Assembly: GCA_900239685.1 (NCBI GenBank)
Contig: OENT01000026.1
Span: forward strand, 186,001 to 250,000
Direction: 5' to 3'
DNA: 64,000 nt
From: Rotaria macrura
Lineage: Eukaryota > Rotifera > Eurotatoria > Philodinida > Philodinidae
Shown: positions 1 to 10,265 of the stretch, in pieces
How positions within the stretch are numbered: position 1 is the first letter of the stretch
Layout: each line of letters begins with the position of its first letter
The notes under the pieces: model-generated
The model's input: only the letters and a program-made list of their open reading frames with translations
Database searches by the model: none
What the model was told of the DNA's origin: nothing
Program-made: the position numbers and the translations under genes

Positions 1-645
1 ATTCCGATTGTCGGAATCCGATCTGATCTCAGTGGATACCCATAACTTCCGACTTATTTCGATTACCCAATCCGAATGATATACGATTGTAGGATCCAAC
101 AGGATTCAGTTGTCGAAATCTAGAAGGTTCTCTCCGTTTCCTGGATTGAAGTCCTCGGATATCTTTTTTGAAGCAGCTATCGAATAGGTCTTAACATTTT
201 GTAAATACCACGTGTAATTGTACTTATTTTCTTGAGTTTCAAAACAAAACTCTCTGAGTTAATGGAGTCTTCCGAGAAGCTTATCCTGCATGAGAGTAAA
301 TTGAGCTAAATTTCTATTCAATGACAAGGAATCATCAAAATGAGCAAATTAGTCGTGTAATTAAATGGCTGGTCACAGTCTCGCTTTCTCATACCCATCG
401 AAACTATGATACAGCTATACTCTAAAAACGATTCAACTCTACCGAATAACTCCGAATCATCCAAGCCCTTATCCAAGAGCTCAGTTACGTTGAGTCTTTC
501 CGTTATTAAAATTTTGGTTACAGTACTAATACTAACTTTACAATGCCGAATAACTACTACTGTTTCTGCCTGTCATAATCGAAAGGTTTTCACATTAACA
601 ATAAGTATTAAAGGTAAGAAACAAGCGCCACATAAGATGCTAAAA
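1..645. other. Repeat-derived sequence, no gene seen
   Basis: The first 130 bases are dense in ATCCGAT/GGATCC-type words, the same vocabulary as the element at 646-1004. They look like part of a related element cut by the window edge. From about 180 to 645 the sequence is ordinary AT-rich DNA. A short open frame around 406-654 has no domain, signal or flanking splice site that would support a gene. Confidence 0.5.
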
Positions 646-1004
646 CCCAGGTGAAGGAATCCAACACCGAATCCAATCGGATCTGATAGGATCCGACGAC
701 CCCATGAAATCCTATGAGAATCTGGATTGTTCAACCACTCATAGAATTGACGAGAGAAACCTATTTTCCTATTTGTGTACGAATTGGCATTTAAATCCAA
801 TAGTAGAGGCCTGTTTGATAAAACGATGAAATCCAATCAGATTTCGATGGCAGGATTCGATTAAATCCAACACAAAGGGTCCGAATGTTGGATCGCAACG
901 CGGAATCCGATGAAACTTCGTTGGGTTACAGAAACTCTGATAGAAACATGATCGGATCCGACAGACATCCGATTGGATCTAATTGTGGGAATAATTCTCC
1001 TGGG
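646..1004. mobile_element. CCCAGG-terminated element, GGATCC/ATCCGAT-rich
   Basis: The left end reads CCCAGGTGAAGGAATCC and the right end, reverse-complemented, reads CCCAGGAGAATTATTCCC, an imperfect terminal inverted repeat. AA lies directly outside both ends, consistent with a 2-bp target duplication. The interior repeats variants of ATCCGAT, GGATCC and AATCCGAT in both orientations. There is no coding capacity, so it is non-autonomous. Because 1-130 has the same vocabulary, a larger element running off the left edge is an alternative. Confidence 0.6.
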
Positions 1005-1024
1005 AATATGGATATGCTCGTCAA

Positions 1025-1255
1025 GTGTTGGCTCTGATCTCTAGTCGAACATCTTCTAAGCAAGATCTTGAAATTTTGGGATCGATAAGCAAGACACGAT
1101 CTTATGATGATCTTGAAAAGATAATTTCTATATGTATATCTTGGTTGTATCAGATAAATCTGTACCTAAAATCTTGGCAAGATTTCTTCGAGATTCTGAC
1201 AAGTGAAGATCATGGAAAAGATATCGTTTACTATTATCTTGTCACAAGCTCTTGA
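1025..1255. repeat. AAGATCTTG-saturated block
   Basis: About 230 bases packed with AAGATCTT-like words (AAGATCTTG, CGATCTTATGATG, AAGATCATGG and similar). The open frame it contains is a by-product of the repeat and has no protein features. I could not define terminal repeats. It may belong to the same broad kind of motif-saturated element as its neighbours. Confidence 0.45.
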
Positions 1256-1722
1256 TTAAAATAGAAAGCGACACCATTAGTGTATCTACATGGTTACTGT
1301 AGTCATTCATTGTTTTTTATGCATACACAACTGTGTATGAAAAACATGATTGAACATACGGAAAATACATTTTCAGAATCATATTTTTGTCAAAAATATT
1401 TCTCGACTGTGAATTATTTGAGAACATGCTTAGATCGACTGATGACCGAGAGAGGATTTCCCTAAAATGGTCAGATGAAGACCATAGACTCACTTAATCT
1501 CAGGAAGGTCATACTGTTTCAATGAAACTGCTTCATTCCAAATTATCTGACTTTCTCGTTGAAGAACAAAAACGGCAAAGTAGCGAAGCGATAACGACAA
1601 TCGATAATAGATTCAATTGATAATACCAGTTCATAAAATATCATGGTTCTGTTTTCTTTAACCATAATGAATGGCGCTCTTTTCCGATTGATTGAAATGT
1701 AACAGGAGTGTTCTTTTCTTTT
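1256..1722. other. AT-rich spacer, no gene seen
   Basis: Short open frames at 1280-1465 and 1543-1746 (minus strand) lack any recognisable feature. I see no repeat structure or RNA gene here. Confidence 0.5.
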
Positions 1723-1999
1723 CCCAGGTCGATCAAAACGGACCACCGTAAACAGCCATAACAGTATCGTAAACGGTAGTTTTTACATCGTACTCCACGG
1801 TTAAACAACCGTTTTAAGCCGTATTATGGTGTTTTCACATGGCCCGTATTACGGCCGTACACGGACACCGTATATACGTCGTATTCTATAGAACATACGG
1901 CCGTATTACTGACCATGCTATAACAGGATAATACGATACAGTAACGGGCCGTATTTTCATCGTATACGACCGTTTACGGATCGTTCTGTTCGATCAGGG
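1723..1999. mobile_element. CCCAGG-terminated element, CGTAAACGG/ACGGCCGT-rich
   Basis: It starts CCCAGGTCGATCAAAACGG. The right end, reverse-complemented, is CCCTGATCGAACAGAACG, giving a clear imperfect terminal inverted repeat of about 18 bases. TT flanks both sides (TTTT before, TT after), consistent with a 2-bp duplication. The whole 277-bp interior is built from CGTA-type words such as CCGTAAAC, ACGGCCGTAT and CGTATACG in both orientations. Non-coding and non-autonomous. Confidence 0.7.
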
Positions 2000-2313
2000 T
2001 TCCTAACATTAACTATTTGAAAGTAAAGTCCTTAGACACTACTGTTTGTTTTGGATTTTTCTCCACAGGTTTAATAGTTCTTCTTGTACTGTGATTTGGT
2101 CACTGTGTGTCAGTATATTTCATACAGCTGCGTCTTGATTTGTTCAAGCTGTTCTCATTGTTCTTTTTTATTATCGACACAAATATATATATAACTATTT
2201 CTCCCATCTATTGTATATACTTACCCCTCAAAACCTCTTGCCAGTCACTGGTTAAAAACTTTAAACCAGACATCTTTCCAATATTAGACCTTATCGCACT
2301 TCCACAACGATTA
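2000..2313. other. AT-rich spacer, no gene seen
   Basis: Plain AT-rich sequence between two elements. The open frame that begins at 2107 runs on into the next repeat and is not credible as a gene. Confidence 0.5.
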
Positions 2314-3128
2314 CCCAGGTCGAAAACGTACGATGGGGACTGGCCAGATCCCGTGTTATTCCGACGAATTCCGGAAGCGGGTTTCCGAAATCGGTTCCGG
2401 CTTCCGGATCCAGCTAACTTTCCACCAATGCCGGGCACCGGAGCTTATCCACGGACACGGTTCCCATTTCCTATACGGGATCCGTCGACGGAAAACACCG
2501 TTTCCAAGACCGGACCGCATACGGTCCAGATCCGACCGTTTCCGGACCGGATAACGATAACGGAAAAAGCAATTTTCCCATCCGGAGAGAATGCGGCTCA
2601 GATCTGGCCGTTTGCGCTACGTTTACGAAACCTCATCTGGCCGTTTCCCGAACAGCGCTAAATACTCACACTTACTAAGCAAAGCTCTCCGTATTTCGAA
2701 GCCAGCTTTTACTTCTTTTTTAAAAAGCCTCAAACAACACCAGAAGATACCTTGAGAACCAATAACATTCTAGTAAATCACTATACATTTCTCTCCATAA
2801 TTGTTTTTGTCACAAAAATGGGAATTTTAAGTTCGAAGACGTAAAAATCAGATTTTAAGACTTTTGCAAACCGAAAACGCTATTGTAAGAACAGCACACA
2901 TGTTAAACACCAGCGTTTTGAGACGTTCCTGAGTCTTCAATCAAGGTAAGTGACGCTGCTTAAGTCTCTAAATAAACAATCATTTCAAAATTTTATCAAA
3001 GAAATTTGGAATGCACATTAATGCATTGAAAACAATAACACTCTAAGTAACGCATCTAAAATTTTCGGCGAACCCATGAAAGTATGGTAAAATATCCATG
3101 TCATCGACATTGTTCTTAAAATGAAGGA

Positions 3129-3163
3129 TTTAGAGAAAAAGACCTTTAAAGGTCTTTTTTTGT
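3129..3163 (+). other. Conserved hairpin followed by T run in element core
   Basis: AAAGACCTTTAAAGGTCTTT followed by more T residues forms a GACCTTT/AAAGGTC stem with a T tract. The same hairpin is preserved in the second copy at 16963-16988. By shape it resembles an intrinsic or Pol III-type terminator, but no transcript can be shown from sequence alone. Confidence 0.4.
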
Positions 3164-3185
3164 AAAATGCTGATTTGAGTATCTA

Positions 3186-3551
3186 CCCTGTGAAAAATGT
3201 TGGGTGATTTTAATCGAATTATTCTGCAACAAAGTCAAAATTGAAATCGATTGATAACTTTGATTATATTAGATCATGACTTAACCATTACTTAATATTG
3301 TTACTTATCCAGTATGAAATTTTCGGAGTAAAATTTATTATTCCGCAGGACAATCAGGATTTAAAATCGATTGATAATTTAGATTTTCTTGCAAAATAAT
3401 CAATTTTACTCCGAAAATTTCATACTGGATAAGTAACAATATTAAGTAATGGTTAAGTCATGATCTAAGATAATCAAAGTTATCAATCGATTTCAATTTT
3501 GATTTTGTTGCAGAATAATTCGATTAAAATCACCCAACATTTTTCACTGAG
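3186..3551. mobile_element. 366-bp full-length palindromic MITE, TA duplication
   Basis: The two halves are reverse complements along nearly their whole length: the left end is CCCTGTGAAAAATGTTGGG and the right end, reverse-complemented, is CTCAGTGAAAAATGTTGGG. The centre is near 3369. TA lies at 3184-3185 and 3552-3553. Copy 2 of the host element lacks this insert: GAGTATCT runs straight into TGGAACGAT there. The insertion boundaries are therefore directly visible as filled versus empty site. TA duplication plus a foldback structure suggests mobilisation by a Tc1/mariner-type transposase, which is inference. Confidence 0.85.
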
Positions 3552-3905
3552 TAGGAACGATATGAATGAGAATTTAATATTCGATGTGATTTTTTTTCTA
3601 GTGGAGGCTTGATTTCCGAAGCAGAAATAATCTGGTCGGAAGACGGTCGATTCCGATGCTTCTTTATCGAAGTATTGTATTTTCTGGTTGGATCCTGGTG
3701 GAGTTTGCCATAGTTCCGGTAGGTTCCTGGCTGATCCGAATTATTTCCTTAAAATTTCCGGTTTTCGGAAGTCGCTGGAATATCCAGGTTCCTGGTATAG
3801 ATAATTCCGGCCGGAAATACAACGGAACCGCCAGGAAAAAGCCGGAAAATATCCCGTTTCCTCAGTGTTCCGGCCGGATCCGGGCTCTGGAACGAACGAC
3901 CTGGG

Positions 3906-4918
3906 TATCCGACAACGGGCAAGCGTACCAATACTCTCTGCATTTTTCCTGCTTTTGATCGAACAATTGAAGATAAAAAGAACTAAAAGGTATCAGGCAT
4001 TCCAAAAAGTATCTGATATCTGCAAAGAGAATTTTCAAATCTATCAGACGAAGACGTGAACTAAATCTAAACAGCTTGAGCTCAACAAGATTGAGTTCGA
4101 ACATCGACAGTCAACATTCGAGTTCTATAGTTGGAGTTTGGGTCAAGCTCATTGATGGCTTAACAAAGAGTTAGCTTTCTATATATAAGGGATAATAGTT
4201 TAGTATCAGATCTAGGCAAGTAATCGAATATCCATAAAATGACGTGCCATATCTGTTTTGATAAATAGAATCCCTCAAATATATTAAATGTCATAATCAC
4301 AAGTCACTAATGAAAATCGTCAATAAAGTAGTTCGATTCTCGGGTGGCTACATTACCCGATTGTGATTATGATTAACTCACATTTTTATAACCACTTGAC
4401 CTCTCACTTATCTCCTGAAAACATAGGTTCAATAGACTAAGCGACAAATTTTAATTCAAGTTAACTCTGCAGTGACATATTATCGGGAAATTCTAGTATT
4501 CTATTTGAAGAAATAGTTTTTATTTTATCAACAATTACTGAAAACAAAATTTTCTGTGTTGATCTTTTTCATTACATATGCAAGGCTATCTCTTATAGTT
4601 GGTTGCTATTCAACTAATATTATTACCAACGGTTGCCTTTTGATAATCATACTTGATTTATGCAACGGATCATTTTTATAAAACATAGTGTAAACGAGAT
4701 GTCATGATTATTCGATTTCGAGTTTAACTGTTAAGATTCAATCGATGTTCTGGATTCCCTCCTCTTATATTATTATACTCAGTTATAAACGAGACAGCAA
4801 CATGATGGCATTACTCCAGAACGAAACAAAAGAATAATCTCCCTTCGCATTGAATCGAGCCATGCATCTCCTGCTTTCCGGGCAGTCCTATTAACGACTG
4901 TACTATAGAAAAGAATGT
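3906..4918. other. AT-rich spacer with GAGCTC/TTCGAA-type words
   Basis: Around 4060-4160 there is a short patch rich in GAGCTC, TTCGAA and GAGTTC words, and a similar patch lies at 6820-6920 beyond the hAT-like element. These may be two halves of one older repeat split by that insertion. The rest is plain AT-rich DNA with no gene seen. Confidence 0.35.
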
Positions 4919-5019
4919 ATCTCACTCAGAGCTGGGCGAAATACTCGAACTACTCGTACTCGAGTACCATTTTGGTCGTATTCGTACTCGAAGCTTTGGC
5001 ATTCTTACTCGTACTCGTA

Positions 5020-6515
5020 CACTGAATGAAAAAAAAGTGCCACAGGAAATTCAACAAGGTTCCGATTTTTGCAACGAAATCGAAATCCTTTGAGGTTTCG
5101 TAAAAATTCTTAATTTTTAATAGTTGGTAGCGAGCCTTTCGAACTTGGAGTTCTTTTGCAATTCACAACTCAACATTGAATGGAAGCTTCGGGGAATGCT
5201 ATGCTCCATAGTGGAAGTATTTTTCCGTCAGCATTCAATAGTAGAACCTCTCATTCTCTTAAAAAAGAATCGGGTCCTGTGAAAACCGACAGAAAAGTAA
5301 GAGCGAATCACTGTATCCTATAAAGAAACACTTGATATCACTGGAACATGGAAGCAATATTTCGACCACAAACTTTCCCAAGTTGTTCCCATGATTCATG
5401 CTGCTTCTTGCGGAAAGACACACCAACTTATTCGGAACTCACTAGAAAAATCAGGAAAGTTTGTGGCCAGGAGACTACTTCCATGCTCTAGCGACTCCAT
5501 GTGCATTCTTAAGAATACCGCAATTTTCAGGCATTTTTTTCTACTAGTTCCTTCAGGCTCCGGTGGGCGAAACGATCGATACGGGATATTTAATCTGAAC
5601 AGAAAAAAACATTTCATTCTATTGTAAGTTTAAGAATCGACCTCAAAGTTATTATTTGTTCATCTGACAACTGATCTAACTAGAAATGGAATATTTCATC
5701 TAGTAACGGCTTACGTTTTCGTTACCAGGTACCCGGTATCGATATCGGAGCGACGGAATCAACCACTCCTTCAATTATCAGCAAAGTAGGTTTTCAAGAA
5801 AGAAAAACGAAATTCTAAATGTTTGAGTAAAGTAACTCGGGCTCAGGGAATCCGAATCTGTTACAGGAATTCGTATTATTTTCACTTGTACTCTTCTTTT
5901 TTAAAAATCTATCTCTGAATGCAGAAACATGTTTCGTGACAAAAAAATCTCAATGAAACACTTAAAATTTTTGTGGATAGAAACATCTTTCTCGAAAAAT
6001 ATGAACTGAAAATCGTGAAAATAGGAATTTCAGAAATGGATTCCCTGAGCCTGATATACTTTGGTCGAACTTTATAGAATTTCGTAACTTTTCTTAAAAC
6101 CTATTTTGATGCTTATTAGGGGAGTGGTTCAACCTGTTACCCCGTTATCTAGTAACTCGTAGCGGCCCGTTACCGTAAGCATCTAGCTGGTAACGGAAAA
6201 GTTACCAGCTACTTAGAAACGTAACGACTTGGTAATGGTAACTTCGTAACCCTGATTCTACACTAAGCATATTTACAAAACGTTTTGTATACGAAACTCA
6301 AAATGATTTTTGACCGAACCTCAGGGATAACGCAAATTTCAAAGGGTTCAGGGCGAAACATTTTTATATTTCAAAACTCTCTAAAGAATTTTACAAAACC
6401 TCGGATACTGCGAAACCTCTTACAGGTTTCGTATGATCCTAGAGGCACTTATATAGTACAGTAAAACTTGACGAAACCTCAGAGGTTTCCTGTGACACCT
6501 TATTTTTTTTCAGTG
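5020..6515. mobile_element. Nested element, CGAAACCTC-rich, CACTGAA ends
   Basis: Inside the hAT-like element. The left end CACTGAATGAAAAAAAAGTG continues into CCACAGGAAA. The right end, reverse-complemented, is CACTGAAAAAAAATAAGGTG followed by TCACAGGAAACC. Interior patches next to both ends are rich in GGTTTCGTA and CGAAACCTC words. I could not see a convincing target duplication, so the exact limits are tentative. Confidence 0.5.
5700..6255. repeat. GGTAACC/GTTACC-rich block
   Basis: Both ends of this stretch are dense in GTTACC, GGTAAC and AACGGTAAC-type words (about 5705-5750 and 6135-6255) around a non-repetitive centre. It is the same arm-core-arm layout seen in the CCCAGG elements. 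It appears to be a third level of nesting. Ends and duplications could not be fixed. Confidence 0.4.
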
Positions 6516-6780
6516 CACTTGAGGGTAAAGTACTCGGCATCCTACATAGGCATTTAGTATATCAAAATGGTGCTTGATAAAATCGCAGTACATATTTTTC
6601 GAGGATGACATGAACAGCTGATTTCTTTCCGTTGTTTTTTTTACATATATTCATTCAGATAAATACATAGACGCCACCAGAGATAGGCAAAATACTCGAA
6701 GTACTCGTAATCGTACACGAAGGGCTGGTACTCTTACTCGTACTCGAAAAAGTTCATACTTGCCCAGCTCTGATCTCACT

Positions 6781-8205
6781 CTGTTTGTTTCGTCTTACGA
6801 ATGAAGGTGAACACTTCAGTTTATAACAATCAAAATTCGAGCATCAAGCGTCGAGCTTAAACCGAGCTGAATTTTATAAAACTCGGCATCAAAATTCGAA
6901 GTAGATTTCGAATTTACTACATTTCTAGTGAGACTTATTGTAACCTAAAAAGTGGTCGACAAAGGAGTATCACTTTTGTGCTTTTAAAAACATACATAAA
7001 CAAGAAAGCATTCTGGAACTTTGAGTCTACGACTACTTCTTTTACTCATCGAGGTCTATTTTCCCTACTAGTTTGAACATTTTCTCATAAGTGATTTTCC
7101 AAAAATCATGGAAAGAAAGATTTCTGTACTCCTATCGACAGTCAAACTCAACTATTAGAAATTTAAAAATAGAATGCAGATTAGCAAACACCGAAAAGCA
7201 ATATAAAGGAACTTAATCGTTGAGAGATTCAGTTTTTCTCAAATACAATATGATTCATTATTCTATTTTGATATTGATTTGTTAAAAACTCATGAATTAA
7301 ATCCTTACTAATGTTCATGTAAAATTATCTATTAACAAAGCGGTCAAAACCCAAAAGAAAGGGGCTATGATTGTGACGAGAAACATACTTTCACTTACAT
7401 TAAACTTAAGTTTGAACAAATTTACCCAGTAACTAATTAACATATTAAAATCTGATTTTATACTTCATTTTTAATAGAATGCTTTCTAATTGCTTAAGAA
7501 AGGTACAAGATCAAAATATAATTCAATCAGAAGTGTAAGCATGAACTATAACCTGTTTTACTGAAGAAGGCCATATATTGACATTCGTTTATAATCTCCA
7601 GTTTTAACAATTAACTTCGCATTTATAATGATTGATATGTCAATAAAAGACAAATCAATTAATACATGGCCCCATGACGTGAAAATTGTCGAATAATTGA
7701 TGCTTAATCCCACTATATCGAAACGATAATAGTGAGATGAAACGCGATCAATCATTACTTTTCCTCCCATAATTTTTGTGATTTGTGCGGTAAATTGTGA
7801 TTTTTCAATTAATTATTAACCTTTATTCTCTTAATTATGGGTACGGTTTCAGTCATTTTATCTGATTTTGTAATTAAACACATTGAGCGTTTTTTTCTGT
7901 TTCAAATTAATTGATGGAATATACTTTTCGAAAAACTGAAACTCGTATACTATTTTGTATTAAACAAATTTTAGAAAAAGTTAAACAAGAAAGACAAGAC
8001 GTATTCACATACAACAAAACTACATAAAATCCACAAAAGAAAAGAAAAGAGAAGGGAAAAAATCCATTTGTATAGATAAATATCTTGAGCTGTTTGGACG
8101 ATCATTGATCGAATCGTCGCGTTCATTGTATGAAGTTTACATCTAAAATATGGCAAGAAAATATGCATCCAAAAGAACTAATGATTGCAAAAGTGATGGT
8201 AAAAG
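6781..8205. other. AT-rich spacer, no gene seen
   Basis: Apart from the TCGAG/TTCGAA-rich patch at 6820-6920, this is plain AT-rich sequence. Short frames on the minus strand at 7558-7770 and 7971-8168 have no identifiable feature. Confidence 0.45.
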
Positions 8206-8213
8206 ATTTAAAT

Positions 8214-8415
8214 TAGGAGTGGTACTTTGGCTTTGTTTTACTTAAAGAAAGAAAAGTGAAATAAAGTTAGAAAACAACCGTGTACATAAAAAAGTTGACA
8301 CTTTTCAGTTTTACTCTATCCAGTAAAGTCAAGTTAAATACTTTGCTTTACCGGTTACAGTAAATTTGAGATATTTTACTTTATCCGATAAAGAAAAGAT
8401 TAAGTGCCACTCCTA
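8214..8415. mobile_element. 202-bp hAT-like MITE
   Basis: Terminal inverted repeat TAGGAGTGGTACTT / TAGGAGTGGCACTTAAT, flanked by ATTTAAAT (8206-8213) and ATCTAAAT (8416-8423). The flanks form an 8-bp duplication with one mismatch. The interior has several CTTTACTT/AAGTAAAG-type words. Size, ends and duplication length fit a hAT-derived MITE. Confidence 0.65.
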
Positions 8416-8423
8416 ATCTAAAT

Positions 8424-9440
8424 ATGAAGAAGAACGGAATTCGTTTTAGTCGGCGATAAGCCAAGAATTGAGTAGTTGATCTCAAATAGGATTTAAGAGA
8501 AAATCCTAGTTCAAACAATATCTGATAGAAAAGTATATATAAAGCAGATTATCGATGAGGGAAAAACATGTTTCAAAATCGAACTAAACAGATAAATGTG
8601 ATGTTTGGTTCGGTTCGATTCGATTCGATTGTGATTCAAAATATCGCCTAATCTCATCTATGTCATCCCAGTGACACTTCAGAAAGAAATCCGGCTTTCT
8701 GCTTTTAACGTCTATTCAATGAATCTGTTGAATAATTGGATACACAAGAAGATGTCAGTAAAAATTTCATCGACTTTCCAGTTTTTACAATCAGCTGGCA
8801 ATTCTAAACTAACTAAACAAAACCGATGATTAAGTAACAATTTACCGCTCTGATGAATCATCGATTTTAGAGATGTTATGTTTCATGCCGTAATGGCGAT
8901 AAAATGCAGCTGAACTGCTGAGGGTGTGGGTGGGAATTAGAGTTTAGATTCTTGATGTAATGTGGGTTCAAGACTTGTTTGGCTCTCAATACTGGTTCCA
9001 ACTAAGCCACTTCTCGGATAGTCCCACAGCCTCAAACAGCACCCTATCTCGACGAAAGGTGTGATTCAGGCTTTCTATGTTGCCTTCCGTTATACTTTTC
9101 ACGCGACAGTCTTCGACAAAATAATTAGACTTCACAATTCTGCATTGTGAAAAGTTCCATCTATTAGATTTCTTTCTGTCCTTTACAGTGTTGAAGAATT
9201 GCTCTTCTAAAGATATAGTTTTGTAAATTCGCGAACCTTACCTGTAGAGATAAGAAACATTGTGTTGCAGGAGATCGTAACTAATCCAAATGATATCGAC
9301 AGAATCAGGTTACTTCTTTTTCAGAAATGCATAATTGAATACGTCTGATCCGATAAGTATGAATATTTATTGATATTAGAAGATAATCATAGACACTCAA
9401 GATTACCAACGATAACTAAACGATATCCCACTCAAAAGCA
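8424..9440. other. AT-rich spacer, no gene seen
   Basis: It contains a short GGTTCGATTCGATTC low-complexity patch near 8608-8635 and otherwise plain sequence. It forms the upstream region of the mucin-like gene. Confidence 0.4.
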
Positions 9441-9450
9441 TATATAAAAA
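9441..9450 (+). promoter_or_regulatory. TATA box upstream of the mucin-like gene
   Basis: TATATAAAAA lies about 58 bases upstream of the mucin-like start codon, a plausible core-promoter TATA box. It is the clearest one in the window. Confidence 0.5.
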
Positions 9451-9507
9451 GAGCATGTGCACATGCGTGAGTTACTTCGTTTCTCTTCAATACAAAAATA
9501 GCGTACG

Positions 9508-10137
9508 ATGATGACACAGAAGACATTTTATTTTACGATTCTATTACTTGTAATTTTCAATATACACACCTTGAAAGTGACCGGCCAGACAACTACTTTA
9601 TCTGGAATATTCAACGAAGACTCAAGTACAGATGATGTTTTGATATTGAATTCAGTCGCTCAGACAGAACCCCCACCAGCAACGACTGTGAACCCCGGCA
9701 CATCAAGTACTACGACAACGGCTGTGGATACAGGCATATCAAGTACTACGACAACGGTTGTGGATACAGGTACATCAAGTACTACGACAACGGCTGTGGA
9801 TACAGGCACATCAAGCACTACGACAACGAGTGTGAACCCCGGCACATCAAGTACTACGACAACGAGTGTGAACCCCGGCACATCAAGTACTACGACAACG
9901 AGTGTGAACCCCGGTGCATCAAGCACTACGACAACAGTTGTGACCTCCAATACAACTAGCAATAATACACAATCTTCTTCAGGCACTCACAACAATATTT
10001 CAATTAGGAATACAGGTCCCTTGAATCTATATGATTGAAAATAGATTCGACTGGAAATCATCTTAAGTTTTCTTTTTGTTTCAGGTTTAGCAACAGTCAT
10101 ATTCATCATCTTACAAGTGTGCTGTCTCAACGCCTAG
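9508..10137 (+). CDS. Mucin-like Thr/Ser-rich membrane-anchored protein, 2 exons
   Basis: Exons 9508-10015 and 10085-10137 give 186 residues. A hydrophobic signal peptide (about residues 1-26) is followed by a short acidic stretch. Then come seven 12-residue repeats of the type GTSSTTTTSVNP or GTSSTTTTAVDT, an expected O-glycosylation stalk, and an Asn/Ser-rich linker. Reading straight through exon 1 gives a stop at 10038. Removing a 69-nt intron (donor GTCCCT, acceptor TTTGTTTCAG) adds GLATVIFIILQVCCLNA, a credible single membrane span, so I prefer the spliced model. A TATA box lies upstream and AATAAA follows at 10260. It is probably a cell-surface or secreted mucin-like protein; the repeat composition gives no specific family. 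Confidence 0.65.
9697..9948 (+). repeat. 36-bp tandem coding repeat, 7 units
   Basis: Seven consecutive 36-bp units encode the 12-residue Thr/Ser-rich module of the mucin-like protein. Units 4 to 6 end in SVNP and are nearly identical, which points to recent duplication. The antisense frame across the same bases is open only because of the repeat. Confidence 0.85.
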
Positions 10138-10259
10138 TAATCACTTTTCAATGTTTTCAATGGATTTACCATTAACTGTTCATTGCCTTGTGCATGAGAC
10201 ATGTGTTGCTTCGAAAAAATTGATATTGAACCCAGGACAAAAATCTTCTCTTTTCCACG

Positions 10260-10265
10260 AATAAA
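10260..10265 (+). terminator. Poly(A) signal AATAAA of the mucin-like gene
   Basis: Canonical AATAAA about 120 bases after the spliced stop codon. Confidence 0.45.

Larger units (their letters stand above)
2314..3905. mobile_element. CCCAGG-terminated element, copy 1, TTCCGG-rich arms
   Basis: Ends are CCCAGGTCGAAAACG on the left and CGAACGACCTGGG on the right, with TA immediately outside each end. The arms (about 2314-2660 and 3600-3905) are saturated with TTCCGG, CCGGAA and GGTTTCC-like words. The core (about 2660-3590) is ordinary AT-rich DNA that is nearly identical to the core of the copy at 15933-17410. The core is interrupted by a separate hairpin element at 3186-3551; without it this copy is about 1.2 kb. 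Open frames in the arms exist only because of the repeat composition. No transposase is present. Confidence 0.75.
4927..6772. mobile_element. hAT-like non-autonomous element with 8-bp duplication
   Basis: The left end is CAGAGCTGGGCGAAATACTCG and the right end, reverse-complemented, is CAGAGCTGGGCAAGTATGAAC. The 8-bp direct repeat ATCTCACT flanks both ends (4919-4926 and 6773-6780). An 8-bp duplication and CAG...CTG ends are classic for hAT transposons. Subterminal sequence is saturated with TACTCG/ACTCGAGT words. The 1.85-kb length is due to nested repeats (5020-6515 and within it 5700-6255). No transposase frame is present. Confidence 0.8.

Noticed and set aside
2107..2661. 184-codon open frame with Pro/Arg/Phe-rich product
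   Set aside because: Most of it lies in the TTCCGG-saturated arm of a mobile element. The composition reflects the repeat word, and other frames are open there as well.
8605..8640. GGTTCGATTCGATTCGATTG resembling a tRNA B box
   Set aside because: It is a short low-complexity GATTC repeat with no A box or cloverleaf upstream.
9660..9986. 108-codon antisense frame of Val/Leu repeats
   Set aside because: It is the mirror of the Thr-rich tandem repeat of the mucin-like gene. The sense strand has a signal peptide, TATA box and poly(A) signal.
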